Assembly: GCF_017948265.1 (NCBI RefSeq)
Contig: NZ_CP072852.1
Location: 434,001 to 498,000, forward strand
Length of the DNA stretch: 64,000 nucleotides
Origin: Rhodoferax sp. PAMC 29310
GTDB lineage: Bacteria; Pseudomonadota; Gammaproteobacteria; Burkholderiales; Burkholderiaceae_C
Direction: 5' to 3'
Of the stretch, positions 1-9,189 are shown one piece after another. Below the pieces are notes generated by a model, which saw only the letters and a list, made by a program, of their open reading frames with translations, ran no database searches and was not told the DNA's origin. Each line of letters starts with the position of its first letter. The stretch's first letter is position 1. Made by a program: the position numbers and the translations under genes.

Positions 1-1725
1 GCGGACTGAACCGGTTCGGCCAAACTGGTTGACATAACTCACAACACCACTCAAATAGCTGGCGCTGCAGTCTGCACCTGCGGCACAGGCCACTGTGGTG
101 TTGTTGTCCGGGTTGGGGTAGAAAACGCCAGTAACTGGATTCCACTCCTGGTTCGGGTTTCCGCCCGACGCAGTGTTGTCTGCGCCGTTAATGTCAAAGG
201 TTTTGGAGCCCACGTACTTGATTGGTGCACGCAAGACGCCACCGTATCGGCCGGCACTGTAACTGGCCGTTTGGTCCAAAAGATATCCGAATGCGGCCAA
301 GCGAAGTTGGTCACTGTATTTTTGAATGGCACCGGCCGGTTTGTAATTGGGCTGAGGGGTGGTGGCACCATCCGAATATTTTTTGCAAAAATCGTAGTCT
401 CGGTTGTCCTTGAGCGCATAGGTGCTGGGGTTGCGGTCGCAGACCTGAACCCGGGAAAAAAAGTAACCGTCGGAGTTGAGCCCAGAAGTCGACGCCGGCA
501 CCCAGGTGCTGCTGCTGTCCGCATTGCGGTAGTAACATTGCTTTCCAACCCCGCTGAGTGGGTCGCCAAAAACCGCATTGGCGCATGAGATGCTGCCCGT
601 TGCATGCGTGTAGTACCAGTCGTTGTTGGCGCCGTAATAAATGCGTTTGATGGTTCCTGCGGGCAACACGCAAGTTCCTCCTTCATTGGCGCAAAAAGTA
701 GTATCACTGGGGAGCGACGCGTTGAGTTTTGTGATACCAGCGGTGTCAATTTGAGAGGCACCTGTCGCAGAACCCAGTGTGTAGCCTCCGAACCCGCTGG
801 ATGAGTTCCCCGATTTGCTCGTGCCAAAGTAGATTCGATTCAGTGTGTTGGCGATGAAAATGTCAGAGCCGCCCGCCGCAGACACCATTGAACTGGGCAC
901 GGCACCAAAGAAACTAACCCCAGAGACAAGGGCCGGTGACGGAGAGGTGGCTGATGTAATCGCGCGTGAGCTGCCATTCGCGTAAAGGCGCTTTGCGGGA
1001 AAGTTATTGCTGTTTCCCATCGCGATTGGGTTTCCGTCGGGAATCAGGGCCCGCTGCAGAACGGTCAATGTGGGGGTGTCGATCACCCTGTCGCCACCGG
1101 TCAACGACAGGCGCAACATGTCGATGGCGGAGCTGGACGCCCAGTTCAGGAAGTTGCCACTAAAACCATCGTTGACCGTCGTGCTACTGGCCGGCGTTGT
1201 ACCGTCGTCCTTTGTGTAACTGGTGCTGTTGTTCCAGCACATTCGGGTGGTTTTAGTCGGCTGAGTTGTGCTGGCCGTGGCCAGGGCAATAGCTGGTCCA
1301 CGACGCACAAAACGTTTGTAAGCCGCGGCTTGCCCGCTTGGCGCGCCAGTGCCTGCATCGTCATAGGTGTAGCAGCTCTCCGCGTCGTAATAACCAAGGT
1401 ATTCACGGTCGCTGGAGTAAGTGGGGTCGTCGCTTGTGCCAATGTTGTCCGGATCAACATACTGCGCACCAACCGTTGGAAACTCCACAGACAAGGCCAA
1501 CGCCAAAACGGGTTTGTCGCCAGCCGTTGCTGCATACAGAGGATCAGAAGACAACGTGATGGCGGGGATGGCGGGCGCTGTGGTGCCGCTGATCGCTACA
1601 AAAGAAACAACTGCGACAGCTGGAATCAATAGCCACGCGAGGTTTGGACGCAGAAGCCCTGAAAATTTGGCGAATTTCCCCTGGAGCCCATTGTTTGAGG
1701 AGCTGATGTGATTTTGAGTGCGCAT
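1..1725 (-). CDS. pilY1: PilY1-type pilus tip/adhesin protein (C-terminus beyond left edge)
   Basis: The minus strand is open for 575 codons from an ATG at 1725 to the window edge, with AGGAG a few bases upstream. The N-terminus has a signal-peptide-like hydrophobic stretch around residues 30-48. Secreted-type Ser/Thr/Gly/Asn/Tyr-rich sequence with scattered cysteines follows. PilY1 proteins sit at the tip of type IV pili with the minor pilins and influence extension, adhesion and surface sensing. The C-terminal PilC/PilY1 beta-propeller that would prove the family lies outside the window. The call therefore rests on position as the last gene of pilV-pilW-pilX, 16 bp after pilX, and on this N-terminal character. 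An ORF finder that requires a stop codon would miss it. Confidence 0.82.
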   Translation of the reverse strand, partial: MRTQNHISSSNNGLQGKFAKFSGLLRPNLAWLLIPAVAVVSFVAISGTTAPAIPAITLSSDPLYAATAGDKPVLALALSVEFPTVGAQYVDPDNIGTSDDPTYSSDREYLGYYDAESCYTYDDAGTGAPSGQAAAYKRFVRRGPAIALATASTTQPTKTTRMCWNNSTSYTKDDGTTPASSTTVNDGFSGNFLNWASSSAIDMLRLSLTGGDRVIDTPTLTVLQRALIPDGNPIAMGNSNNFPAKRLYANGSSRAITSATSPSPALVSGVSFFGAVPSSMVSAAGGSDIFIANTLNRIYFGTSKSGNSSSGFGGYTLGSATGASQIDTAGITKLNASLPSDTTFCANEGGTCVLPAGTIKRIYYGANNDWYYTHATGSISCANAVFGDPLSGVGKQCYYRNADSSSTWVPASTSGLNSDGYFFSRVQVCDRNPSTYALKDNRDYDFCKKYSDGATTPQPNYKPAGAIQKYSDQLRLAAFGYLLDQTASYSAGRYGGVLRAPIKYVGSKTFDINGADNTASGGNPNQEWNPVTGVFYPNPDNNTTVACAAGADCSASYLSGVVSYVNQFGRTGSVR

Positions 1726-1741
1726 TGAATTGCTCCTGAAG

Positions 1742-2347
1742 TTACTGGCGGTAAACCATTTGCAAAAGCGCTTGAATGTCTTCGCGCGGGCCAAACCCCA
1801 TGGCCGTGACACGGTACAAAAAGCTTGGATTAGACGCATCGCCCATTGGGTCCGGTACCAGTTCAATGATGTAGCGCGGGGCCTTGGACGGTTGGATGCC
1901 AACGCCGCCAGCAGCAAAGGTTTTTCCTGTGAACGTTCCCAGTGCTGTGGTAGCAGCGCCTGTCCCGGTGGTTTCAAAATTAACAGTGAGCCACGCCGGT
2001 TTTCCCGCAGTCGGCAGACTGCAAAGACCCACTGATTGGCCGGACGCGCCACACCCAGACACAAACTGAATCGCTTGCTTGCCATCAAACAGGGCGGCTC
2101 GCGTCGATGTTGGGTCGATCATGTCAAGTTCCGCATCAATTAATGCCGCCTCAGCGGCTTGCCATGCAACCAACTGATCTCGGTCATTTCTCGCGCCGCG
2201 TTCGCTCATGAGCGAAATTTGCGCTCCTGCCACGCCCAGTAACGAAATGATCACCAAGATCAGCATCACCATAATTAGTGAGGCTCCGGTTTGGGCTTGA
2301 ATGGAATTAGCCCCAGGTGATCGGGAAGGATGAATAGTTAGTTTCAC
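1742..2347 (-). CDS. pilX: Type IV pilus minor pilin PilX
   Basis: This 201-residue protein has one hydrophobic N-terminal helix (about residues 22-44) followed by a region of the PilX N-terminal type (SLMSERGARNDRDQLVAWQA). PilX is a minor pilin that, with PilV, PilW and PilY1, primes assembly and forms the pilus tip complex in the inner membrane and periplasm. The start is a GTG one base after the pilW stop, suggesting translational coupling. The cleavage region TGASLIMVMLILV is of the PilX type and departs from the classical GFTLIE motif. Gene order and spacing match a single polycistronic unit. Confidence 0.85.
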   Translation of the reverse strand: MKLTIHPSRSPGANSIQAQTGASLIMVMLILVIISLLGVAGAQISLMSERGARNDRDQLVAWQAAEAALIDAELDMIDPTSTRAALFDGKQAIQFVSGCGASGQSVGLCSLPTAGKPAWLTVNFETTGTGAATTALGTFTGKTFAAGGVGIQPSKAPRYIIELVPDPMGDASNPSFLYRVTAMGFGPREDIQALLQMVYRQ

Positions 2348-2348
2348 T

Positions 2349-3410
2349 TCAAAGCCCCTGGTCGTTGCGCAAATGCACGGTGAAAGAGAGGGTTTGGCGC
2401 AGGCGGCCGTCTATTGCAGGCGTAAATACAGTGCCGGGGTCCAGCGCAGAGGCTACTGTTTGGGCCATGGCCAAGCCGGCTGTGCCGGTGCTGGATGGTT
2501 TTGCTGCGCCAAACGGATAGTAGGTAGCAGATGTTCTGTCTATCGCGGAGTTGGCCGGCCCCCGAAGCACCATTCCTATTCGAATGCTGCGAACGCGGCG
2601 CCAGTTGTCGTTTGTAGCCACTGCATTTCCCGCTACGGTGAGTTGATCGGCTCGAAGATAGGCGTCAGGCACCGAGTCTGTGGCTGTTGTGGGGGCGGCA
2701 CCTGCCGTGACTCCATCTGTGCCGTAGAGGATCTGGAAATTCTCGACGCCTTGTACGATGGGTTGTGTCGTGATCGTCCCACTAGCTGGGTTGATCCAAG
2801 TGCACATTAAGGCCGGTTCACCAACGCTCACTGCAACGTGAATGACGCTTTCCCGTCTGTCGTATCGGCTAATGGGGATCGCTGTGACTCCATTGCCGGC
2901 ACAGTCAATCATCGAACCGTCCGCCACCCCAGATCCAGGAAATGTCTCCACGCCCTGGTATCGCAAGACCAGCACATCGCTGCCATACCCAGCAACCGAA
3001 GTCGACCGTGCGTTGGACGCGTGTGTTGGATCGGTAGAGTTGATCAGGGCGTTATTAAATCCAAAGACATTCGAGTCTGGGTTGGTGGCCAAACCTGTGA
3101 CAGCGGTTGTCGGCAGCGTGGTGGCCGCGTATTGAACGTCTTTGTAGCCGCTTTGAACAACCATACGCTGAAGCAAGTCTGCGGCGAAGCGTCCGTTGTC
3201 GCGAAGTTGAGCGGAGGCATCGACTGCGCTAAAACCTTGGCGTGTAACAGTCAGTGCGGCGATGGCTGCCAATGCGATCAGCATACTAATGATCAGCGCG
3301 ACAAGTAACTCAACCATTGTTAGGCCAAGTTGAGCCGATCGTTGAGCAAGCTTTTGACCGCTTGGCAGTGGTAGACACTTTCTTAAATGAAGAGTCGATG
3401 AGCAAATCAT
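2349..3410 (-). CDS. pilW: Type IV pilus minor pilin PilW
   Basis: This 353-residue prepilin-like protein has a leader of about 30 residues, then a type III signal peptide of the form GLTMVELLVALIIS, where PilD would cut after the glycine and N-methylate the next residue. A hydrophobic helix (ISMLIALAAIAALTV) and a long polar C-terminal domain follow. PilW is one of the minor pilins of the initiation and tip complex. Its ATG overlaps the pilV stop by 4 bp (ATGA), which implies coupled translation. The usual G(F/L)-T-x-x-E cleavage pattern is complete, including the glutamate needed for assembly. Confidence 0.88.
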   Translation of the reverse strand: MICSSTLHLRKCLPLPSGQKLAQRSAQLGLTMVELLVALIISMLIALAAIAALTVTRQGFSAVDASAQLRDNGRFAADLLQRMVVQSGYKDVQYAATTLPTTAVTGLATNPDSNVFGFNNALINSTDPTHASNARSTSVAGYGSDVLVLRYQGVETFPGSGVADGSMIDCAGNGVTAIPISRYDRRESVIHVAVSVGEPALMCTWINPASGTITTQPIVQGVENFQILYGTDGVTAGAAPTTATDSVPDAYLRADQLTVAGNAVATNDNWRRVRSIRIGMVLRGPANSAIDRTSATYYPFGAAKPSSTGTAGLAMAQTVASALDPGTVFTPAIDGRLRQTLSFTVHLRNDQGL

Positions 3411-4054
3411 GTTGAACTCCCTGGAGTCACTGGCAAGACAACCAGAGGCGTCGTCGCTCTTTCGAGCCCCGCAGCAGAGCTCTGAGTTCGATCTGTAGAG
3501 CTACGCGTCCATCCAATCTTCACGACGAGCACGCCACCGGTGTTGCTGCAAGCCCATTGCGGCAATCCCCCAGAGGTAAACGGTGTTGAGTCGAAACAAA
3601 TATCAACTCGGGCACCAGGCAATTCAGCGTCAACCCGGGACAACCATTCCGTCATTTGAGCATTGGCGACATCAGTGGTGCTGGTACAAGCAGTCGTGGG
3701 CGATGCATTGAGGCAGTATGACGGTGTGCCGACCACGAGCGGAGATGTCGAGAATGACCCAATATAAGGATTGTTGACTGTCAGTATTCCGATATTCTTG
3801 TTTCCACGAATGGTTTCAGCTATTTCGCGGCCCAAGAAGACTGCGGCTGACTGCAGGCGAGCCTCTCTGTTGGCCTGAAGTGACGCAGCTTGCATGCCCA
3901 CCATTCCGAGCAAGCCAAACGACAGCACGACAATAGATACCAGAACTTCAACCAATGAAAATCCGGCATTGTGCGAATAACTGAACAATGCCTTGTTCTT
4001 CCAATTGTTCGGTTGCCGGCGCTGATGTAGAAGGTGGAAATGTTCCATGCCCAA
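3407..4054 (-). CDS. pilV: Type IV pilus minor pilin PilV
   Basis: This 215-residue prepilin has the cleavage motif GFSLVEVLVSIVVLSFGLLG near residue 31, the characteristic PilV N-terminus, then a soluble domain with four or more cysteines that may form disulfides. PilV belongs to the minor pilin complex that starts type IV pilus assembly. It is the first gene of pilV-pilW-pilX-pilY1. No fimT/gspH-like gene lies upstream; nrdR is the next gene, on the same strand 97 bp away. Two ATGs two codons apart are possible starts (4054 or 4048), neither with a strong ribosome site, so the first residues are uncertain. Confidence 0.87.
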   Translation of the reverse strand: MGMEHFHLLHQRRQPNNWKNKALFSYSHNAGFSLVEVLVSIVVLSFGLLGMVGMQAASLQANREARLQSAAVFLGREIAETIRGNKNIGILTVNNPYIGSFSTSPLVVGTPSYCLNASPTTACTSTTDVANAQMTEWLSRVDAELPGARVDICFDSTPFTSGGLPQWACSNTGGVLVVKIGWTRSSTDRTQSSAAGLERATTPLVVLPVTPGSST

Positions 4055-4151
4055 TGATAGGCCTATGGGGCTCTGTATGGCGGTTTAGGCTGACCGCTCG
4101 TCGCCTCTGAGCAGCCGTTAGTCAGGTAATACCGGTGCCAGGGGCAAAAGT

Positions 4152-4601
4152 CTACCGCCCTACCTCATCCACCAGCGTTTTGAAGTCATCGATGTCTTCA
4201 AAGCTTCGGTAGACGCTGGCGAATCGGACATAGGCGATTTTGTCGAGCTTTTTCAGCTCCATCATGACCAGTTCGCCTATTCGGTTTGAAGCGACTTCGC
4301 GAGCGCCCAGATTGAGAAGAGTCTCTTCAATTCGCTCAACCGCATTGTCGACCTGTTCAGTGCTGACTGGTCGCTTGCGCAGCGCCAGTTTCATCGAGGC
4401 CAACAACTTCGGACGCTCATACTCTATCCGGCGACCGTCTTTTTTGACGATCGCTGGAAAAGTGACGTCGGGGCGCTCATAGGTCGTGAAGCGTTTTTCG
4501 CATGCACCGCATTGGCGTCTGCGGCGGATGAAGTCCCCATCCTCAGCGATTCGTGTCTCCACCACCTGGGTTTCGGAATGGCTGCAAAAGGGGCACTTCA
4601 T
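4152..4601 (-). CDS. nrdR: Transcriptional repressor NrdR
   Basis: This 149-residue protein matches the usual NrdR length. It has an N-terminal zinc ribbon ([17 protein letters not shown], with the second cysteine pair in [12 protein letters not shown]) and an ATP-cone domain from about residue 49 ([19 protein letters not shown]). NrdR senses dATP/ATP through the cone and represses ribonucleotide reductase genes by binding NrdR boxes. It starts 11 bp after glyA, so the two are probably co-transcribed, a common arrangement in betaproteobacteria. No nrd gene is in the window. Confidence 0.97.
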   Translation of the reverse strand: MKCPFCSHSETQVVETRIAEDGDFIRRRRQCGACEKRFTTYERPDVTFPAIVKKDGRRIEYERPKLLASMKLALRKRPVSTEQVDNAVERIEETLLNLGAREVASNRIGELVMMELKKLDKIAYVRFASVYRSFEDIDDFKTLVDEVGR

Positions 4602-4612
4602 AGGGCGTGCGT

Positions 4613-5857
4613 TTAGCCGTAAACCGGGAAGCGAGCTGTCAGGGCATTGACCTTGGCCCGGACCGCATCGATATTCGCGCTGTCTCTCGGATTGTCCAGA
4701 ACGTCCGCGATCAAATTGGCGGTGATGCGAGCTTCTTCATCTTTGAAGCCGCGGGTTGTCATGGCCGGGGTGCCAATTCGCACACCGCTGGTGACCATTG
4801 GCTTCTCAGGGTCGTTGGGGATCGCATTTTTGTTGATGGTCATATGGGCAGAGCCGAGAACCGCCTCGGCTTCTTTGCCGGTAATCCCCTTGGAGCGCAG
4901 GTCAACCAACATGACATGACTTTCAGTGCGACCGCTGATGATGCGCAGCCCACGTGAAACCAGGGTTTCAGCGACGATGCGGGCATTTGTCAGTACTTGT
5001 TGTTGATAGACTTTGAAGTCCGGGGCGAGTGCCTCTTTGAATGCAACGGCCTTGGCCGCAATCACATGCATGAGGGGGCCACCTTGCAAGCCGGGAAATA
5101 TGGCACTGTTGATGGCTTTTTCGTGTTGCGACTTCATCAGGATGATGCCACCACGGGGGCCGCGCAGGCTTTTGTGGGTGGTGGATGTCACCACGTCTGC
5201 ATGTGGAACTGGGTTAGGGTACAGGCCTGCAGCAATCAGGCCAGCGTAGTGGGCCATATCCACCATGAAGATGGCGCCTACGTCCTTGGCGACCTTGGCA
5301 AACCGTTCGAAATCGATGCGCAAACTAAATGCAGATGCCCCAGCAATGATCAGCTTTGGCTTGGACTCATGCGCCTTGCGCTCCATGGCGTCATAGTCAA
5401 TGTCCTCCTGCTCATTCAGCCCGTAGCTGACGACATTGAACCACTTGCCGCTTATGTTTAGTGCCATGCCGTGCGTCAAGTGACCGCCTTCAGCCAAGCT
5501 CATACCCATGATTGTGTCGCCAGGCTTCAGGAATGCCAGAAAAACGGCTTCATTTGCAGACGCGCCGCAATGAGGCTGCACATTGGCGGCTTCGGCTCCG
5601 AAAATTTGTTTCACGCGGTCAATGGCCAGTTGCTCGGCCACGTCAACATATTCGCAACCACCGTAATAGCGCTTGCCGGGATAGCCTTCCGCGTACTTGT
5701 TGGTCAGCTGGGTGCCTTGCGCTGCCATAACAGCGGGGGATGCATAGTTTTCGCTGGCAATCAGCTCGATATGGTGCTCTTGGCGTGCGTTTTCGGCTTG
5801 AATGGCCGCGAATAGCTCGGGGTCAGTTTGCTCGATGAGGATATTTCGGTTGAACAT
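4613..5857 (-). CDS. glyA: Serine hydroxymethyltransferase
   Basis: This 414-residue PLP enzyme interconverts serine plus tetrahydrofolate with glycine plus methylene-tetrahydrofolate, supplying one-carbon units for purine and thymidylate synthesis. The PLP-lysine motif [19 protein letters not shown] is present near residue 227, as are the N-terminal [11 protein letters not shown] and the glycine-rich [13 protein letters not shown]. Length and start are typical, with AGGA upstream of the ATG. The leader contains a ZTP riboswitch (5905-6030), so expression should rise when folate one-carbon supply falls and ZTP accumulates. nrdR follows in the same direction. Confidence 0.98.
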   Translation of the reverse strand: MFNRNILIEQTDPELFAAIQAENARQEHHIELIASENYASPAVMAAQGTQLTNKYAEGYPGKRYYGGCEYVDVAEQLAIDRVKQIFGAEAANVQPHCGASANEAVFLAFLKPGDTIMGMSLAEGGHLTHGMALNISGKWFNVVSYGLNEQEDIDYDAMERKAHESKPKLIIAGASAFSLRIDFERFAKVAKDVGAIFMVDMAHYAGLIAAGLYPNPVPHADVVTSTTHKSLRGPRGGIILMKSQHEKAINSAIFPGLQGGPLMHVIAAKAVAFKEALAPDFKVYQQQVLTNARIVAETLVSRGLRIISGRTESHVMLVDLRSKGITGKEAEAVLGSAHMTINKNAIPNDPEKPMVTSGVRIGTPAMTTRGFKDEEARITANLIADVLDNPRDSANIDAVRAKVNALTARFPVYG

Positions 5858-5904
5858 GGCAGTCCTTTGAGACGGTCGGCCTGTGAATCATTTTGAATGA
5901 AACC

Positions 5905-6030
5905 AGGGCTGCCCAGGCGAACGGCTGATCGCACAGGCCCTATGGCCTTGTGCGGCACGCTCCCCCGTGGTGTTCCCACTTCAGTACTCAAACCCTATTT
6001 GGCCAAGCACCTATCGCCAGTCGCGTACTC
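5905..6030 (-). ncRNA. ZTP (pfl) riboswitch upstream of glyA
   Basis: The minus strand carries the hallmarks of the pfl motif. CGCGACTGGCG (6025-6015) comes first, then GTGGGAACACCACGGGGGA around 5975-5957. A long hairpin with arms GCACAAGGCC and GGGCCTGTGC follows, then CCGTTCGCCTGGGCAGCCC (5924-5906). The GGCG of the first block can pair with the CGCC of the last to form the family's pseudoknot. ZTP riboswitches bind ZMP/ZTP, signals of 10-formyl-tetrahydrofolate shortage, and are known to turn on glyA and folate genes. The last conserved base is about 47 nt before the glyA ATG, and I see no T-run terminator, so control may be at translation initiation. Boundaries are approximate. Confidence 0.88.
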
Positions 6031-6079
6031 GCCGAGTTTAACTGACCATCGCGGCGGTGCGCCGGGTGGTCGGTAGGTG

Positions 6080-6883
6080 TCAAGAGTTGAGCGGGGCGGA
6101 CATTTCGGCCGGAATGTCTTTGACCAAAACCGGAGCAGGTGAGGTTGAAGGCTCCACTTGCTGAATGACACGTCCAGTTGCGATTAGCTCTAGGCGTGCG
6201 TATTCAGCCATGACTTTGGCAGCATAGCCTCCGTCGTTATCCAAGTTGGCGGCGCCGACGTAATAGCGAAGTCCACCTTGGATAGAGCCTGCACGCTTGA
6301 TACAGTCTTCGAGCACTTTCACGCCGACGCGCAAATTGGACAAGGGATCGAAGGCTGCAAACTTGCCGCCAAAGTTCTCATATTTCTCACTGTGAATCGT
6401 GGTCATGACTTGCATCAACCCTTGTGCTCCCACGTGGCTTTGAGCAAATGGGTTGAAGCCTGATTCAATGGCCATGACCGCCAAAATCAGGGTGGGGTCA
6501 ATTTTGGTTCGTTGGCCTATTTGGTAAGCCTCGGATACCAGCGCGCTGATGGGTTCGGGGGCGACCGAGTATTTCTTGCTTAACCAAAATGCCACTGCGG
6601 CTTGTCGTTTGGGCAGGTCGCGTGGGTTGCTTGCAGTCGCACGTTCAATCGCCTCCACCTCGGTAGGCAGGCCAGTGAGCTCGACTTGGCGGGTCTGCAA
6701 CCAACTAAAAAGCTTGACTTCACCTATCTGGCGTAGCGCTGGCTGCGCAGTCAAGGCGATGGCTGCAAAAATCACAGTCAAGCCAATCAGGGCAAAACTG
6801 CTATGTGTAATTTCAAAGAATCCGCGGGCGATGACTGATGCGAGTGATCGCAGGCCCACTGTTACTTTTTCTGACGCGTTCAT
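6080..6883 (-). CDS. Membrane-anchored lytic transglycosylase, SLT domain
   Basis: From the ATG at 6883, which has AGGAAG just upstream, the protein is 267 residues; an upstream in-frame ATG at 6937 lacks such a site. One N-terminal hydrophobic segment (about residues 27-47) would anchor it or act as a signal. The C-terminal half is an SLT/goose-lysozyme-like fold with the catalytic glutamate in AVMAIESGFNPFAQS, followed by GAQGLMQVM. Such enzymes cleave the MurNAc-GlcNAc bond of peptidoglycan to 1,6-anhydro products in the periplasm. It is not a classical Slt70 or MltC by length. It lies upstream of the glyA riboswitch on the same strand. Confidence 0.88.
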   Translation of the reverse strand: MNASEKVTVGLRSLASVIARGFFEITHSSFALIGLTVIFAAIALTAQPALRQIGEVKLFSWLQTRQVELTGLPTEVEAIERATASNPRDLPKRQAAVAFWLSKKYSVAPEPISALVSEAYQIGQRTKIDPTLILAVMAIESGFNPFAQSHVGAQGLMQVMTTIHSEKYENFGGKFAAFDPLSNLRVGVKVLEDCIKRAGSIQGGLRYYVGAANLDNDGGYAAKVMAEYARLELIATGRVIQQVEPSTSPAPVLVKDIPAEMSAPLNS

Positions 6884-7069
6884 AGAACTTCCTTTGTTCG
6901 CGCGGGGTGCAAGTTTGAACTGATTCCAATTCGTCACTCACAACACCTCGTTTGAGTTAGTACGCGTTCAATATCCTGCTGGTTGTTTCATGCGTTATGC
7001 AGAGAATTGAGAATGCCGGGGTCGGCATCGGGTACGGGTTATCCTTTGATCTTCTCGCTGGGACGGCGG

Positions 7070-7099
7070 ATTCTATGAGGCTTTGATATACCAAGTCAA
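7070..7099 (-). promoter_or_regulatory. Putative sigma70 promoter for the lytic transglycosylase gene
   Basis: The gap between the transglycosylase start and proV (6884-7227) holds no gene that I can support. Its AT-rich core reads, on the minus strand, TTGACT (7099-7094), an 18-bp spacer, and TAGAAT (7075-7070), each one mismatch from consensus. The predicted start near 7063 would give a leader of about 180 nt. The rest of the gap shows nothing recognisable. Confidence 0.5.
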
Positions 7100-7227
7100 C
7101 AATATCAAATGATTTTTATATAACTAGATTTCTCATAAATCAGGTCGATATCAGTGAGGATATAGAGCCTTACTCGTCATGTGTGGGCAAAAAACCTGTC
7201 GGTTAGTTGCCCGCTTGTGAGGAAAAC

Positions 7228-8304
7228 CTATTGCAGGCTTTCCGGGTTGGGTGGCACCATGGCAGCAATGATGTCGCTCATGCTGATGGTTCCCATTAGT
7301 TTGCCCTTGCTATTGACAACGTTGGCAGCGTCCTTGCCCTCTACGCTGAGCAGTCGTGCGGCTTCCTCAATGACGAGGCTGACGTCGACTGTCGGGCCGT
7401 CCACGGCCGCGCCTTGGGTCATCAACGTGCGGCAGCGAATCACGCGGCCACGGTTGACGTCTTTCACGAAGCTGGCAATGTACTCATTGGCTGGCTTGAG
7501 AACAATCTGCTGCCCAGTGCCCTGTTGCACGGCTTCGCCGTCGCGCAGGATGGCAATTCTGTCGCCCAGGCGCAGTGCCTCATCCAGATCGTGGGTGATA
7601 AAAACGATTGTTTTCCCCAGCTCTTGTTGAAGATCTAGGAGAACAGACTGCATATCGCTTCGAATCAATGGGTCCAGCGCTGAAAACGCTTCGTCCATCA
7701 ACAAGATCGGGGCATCGTTGGTGAGCGCTCGAGCCAAGCCCACTCGCTGCTGCATGCCGCCGGAGAGCTGATTCGGATAGTTGTCCTCGTAGCCCTTCAG
7801 CCCAACGCGTTCGATCCACCGCATGGACGCTTCACGTCGCTTCTTGCGGGCAACTTTCTGGACTTGCAGTCCGTATTCGGCGTTCTCCAGCACCGTGAGG
7901 TGCGGGAAAAGGGCGAATTTCTGGAACACCATGGCGGTTTGCTCCCGTCGGAAGCGCTGCAGCTGGTCGTGGTTCATCTTCAGCACATCCTGCTCGCCAG
8001 CAAGCAACTCACCGGCCGTGGGGTCGATGAGTCGGTTAATGTGCCTTATGAGCGTGCTTTTTCCCGAACCAGACAAGCCCATCACGACATGGATTTCGCC
8101 AGCCGGCATGTCAATGTTGATGTCACGCAGACCCAGCACATGGCCATGATCATCACGCAGCTCTTGTTTGCTCATGCCCTGCCGGACTGCGTCGATGTAC
8201 TTGTCAGGGGTCGGCCCAAAAATCTTGTATAGATTTTTGATTGAAATCCCGATCGGTGGCTTTGAAACCCCGGCAATCGTTTGTGTCAAATTTGCATCAG
8301 CCAT
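7228..8304 (-). CDS. proV: Glycine betaine/proline ABC transporter ATP-binding protein
   Basis: Starting at the ATG at 8304, the protein is 358 residues. It has Walker A GLSGSGKSTLIRHINRL, signature LSGGMQQRVGLARAL, and Walker B ILLMDEAFSALDP with the switch histidine in FITHDLDEAL. A C-terminal CBS-type regulatory segment follows (around TLMTQGAAVDGPTV to GTISMSDIIAAM). ProV powers uptake of the compatible solutes betaine and proline across the inner membrane; the CBS region senses ionic strength in OpuA homologues. The start overlaps the proW stop by 8 bp, and the longer upstream reading frame lies inside proW and is not credible. Confidence 0.94.
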   Translation of the reverse strand: MADANLTQTIAGVSKPPIGISIKNLYKIFGPTPDKYIDAVRQGMSKQELRDDHGHVLGLRDINIDMPAGEIHVVMGLSGSGKSTLIRHINRLIDPTAGELLAGEQDVLKMNHDQLQRFRREQTAMVFQKFALFPHLTVLENAEYGLQVQKVARKKRREASMRWIERVGLKGYEDNYPNQLSGGMQQRVGLARALTNDAPILLMDEAFSALDPLIRSDMQSVLLDLQQELGKTIVFITHDLDEALRLGDRIAILRDGEAVQQGTGQQIVLKPANEYIASFVKDVNRGRVIRCRTLMTQGAAVDGPTVDVSLVIEEAARLLSVEGKDAANVVNSKGKLMGTISMSDIIAAMVPPNPESLQ

Positions 8305-9184
8305 GAACGACCTCCAAATGTTTCTGCAGGCGTTTTCCATAGGTTTGAGACACGCGGTCAAAAATAATCGCGATACCGACAATGGCCAAACCATTGAACA
8401 TTCCCATGGTGAAGTACTGATTCGCAATGGCTTTCAATACCGGTTGACCCAGTCCTTGAACGCCAATCATGGAAGTGATAACCACCATGGCCAGCGACAG
8501 CATAATGGTCTGGTTGATGCCCGCCATGATCGTTGGAAGCGCCAGCGGAAGCTGTACCTGAACCATCTTTTGCCAAGTTGACGTGCCGAAAGCATCGGCT
8601 GCCTCCAGCAAGTCTGTGTCTACTAAACGTATTCCCAGGTTGGTAAAGCGAATCACCGGCGGAATGGCGTACACAACCACGGCAATCATGCCAGCAACTC
8701 TCCCGATGCCTAGCAACATCACCACAGGAATTAGGTAGACGAAGCTTGGCATGGTTTGCATCACGTCCAGCGCCGGGTTAATGGTTTTTTGCAACCGATC
8801 CCACCGACTCATGGCAATACCGATGGGCAGGCCTAGGGCCAAAGCAACCACGGTACAGACGAAAATCATCGAAATGGTTTTCATCGTGTCGTTCCACATG
8901 CCAAAATAGCCGATCACAAGGAGCGTCAAGACGGTGCCGACAACGATCTTTGTTGACCGTGAGGCCAGCCAGGCGATCAAGGCAATGACACCGATCACAA
9001 CTGGCCAAGGCGACTGAGTTAGCAGTCGCTCGGAGTACATGAGGAAGTCGCGCAACGGATCAAACAGTCGCTCCAACGTCTCTCCATACTCTCGCGAAAA
9101 CGTCCTAAAGGTGCCGTCAATAGCCCTTCGCATGGCGCTGAGCTGCTCAGACCCCATGCTTGGAAATTCCTTAAGGAAACTCAT
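8297..9184 (-). CDS. proW: Glycine betaine/proline ABC transporter permease
   Basis: This 295-residue integral membrane protein has about six to seven hydrophobic segments. It carries the permease loop near AADAFGTSTWQKMVQVQLPLA, the EAA-type motif that couples to ProV. It forms the membrane channel of the ProU/OpuA-type transporter that imports osmoprotectants. An N-terminal extension of roughly 70 residues before the first helix resembles ProW proteins. It lies between proX (5 bp upstream) and proV (8-bp overlap), consistent with one operon. Confidence 0.94.
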   Translation of the reverse strand: MSFLKEFPSMGSEQLSAMRRAIDGTFRTFSREYGETLERLFDPLRDFLMYSERLLTQSPWPVVIGVIALIAWLASRSTKIVVGTVLTLLVIGYFGMWNDTMKTISMIFVCTVVALALGLPIGIAMSRWDRLQKTINPALDVMQTMPSFVYLIPVVMLLGIGRVAGMIAVVVYAIPPVIRFTNLGIRLVDTDLLEAADAFGTSTWQKMVQVQLPLALPTIMAGINQTIMLSLAMVVITSMIGVQGLGQPVLKAIANQYFTMGMFNGLAIVGIAIIFDRVSQTYGKRLQKHLEVVHG

Positions 9185-9189
9185 AAAGA

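Noticed and set aside
51..827. 258-codon minus-strand ORF with ATG
   Set aside because: It overlaps the pilY1 frame in another phase; the translation has Thr/Arg/Pro-heavy shadow composition and no domain, while the pilY1 frame is open through the whole region with secreted-protein character.
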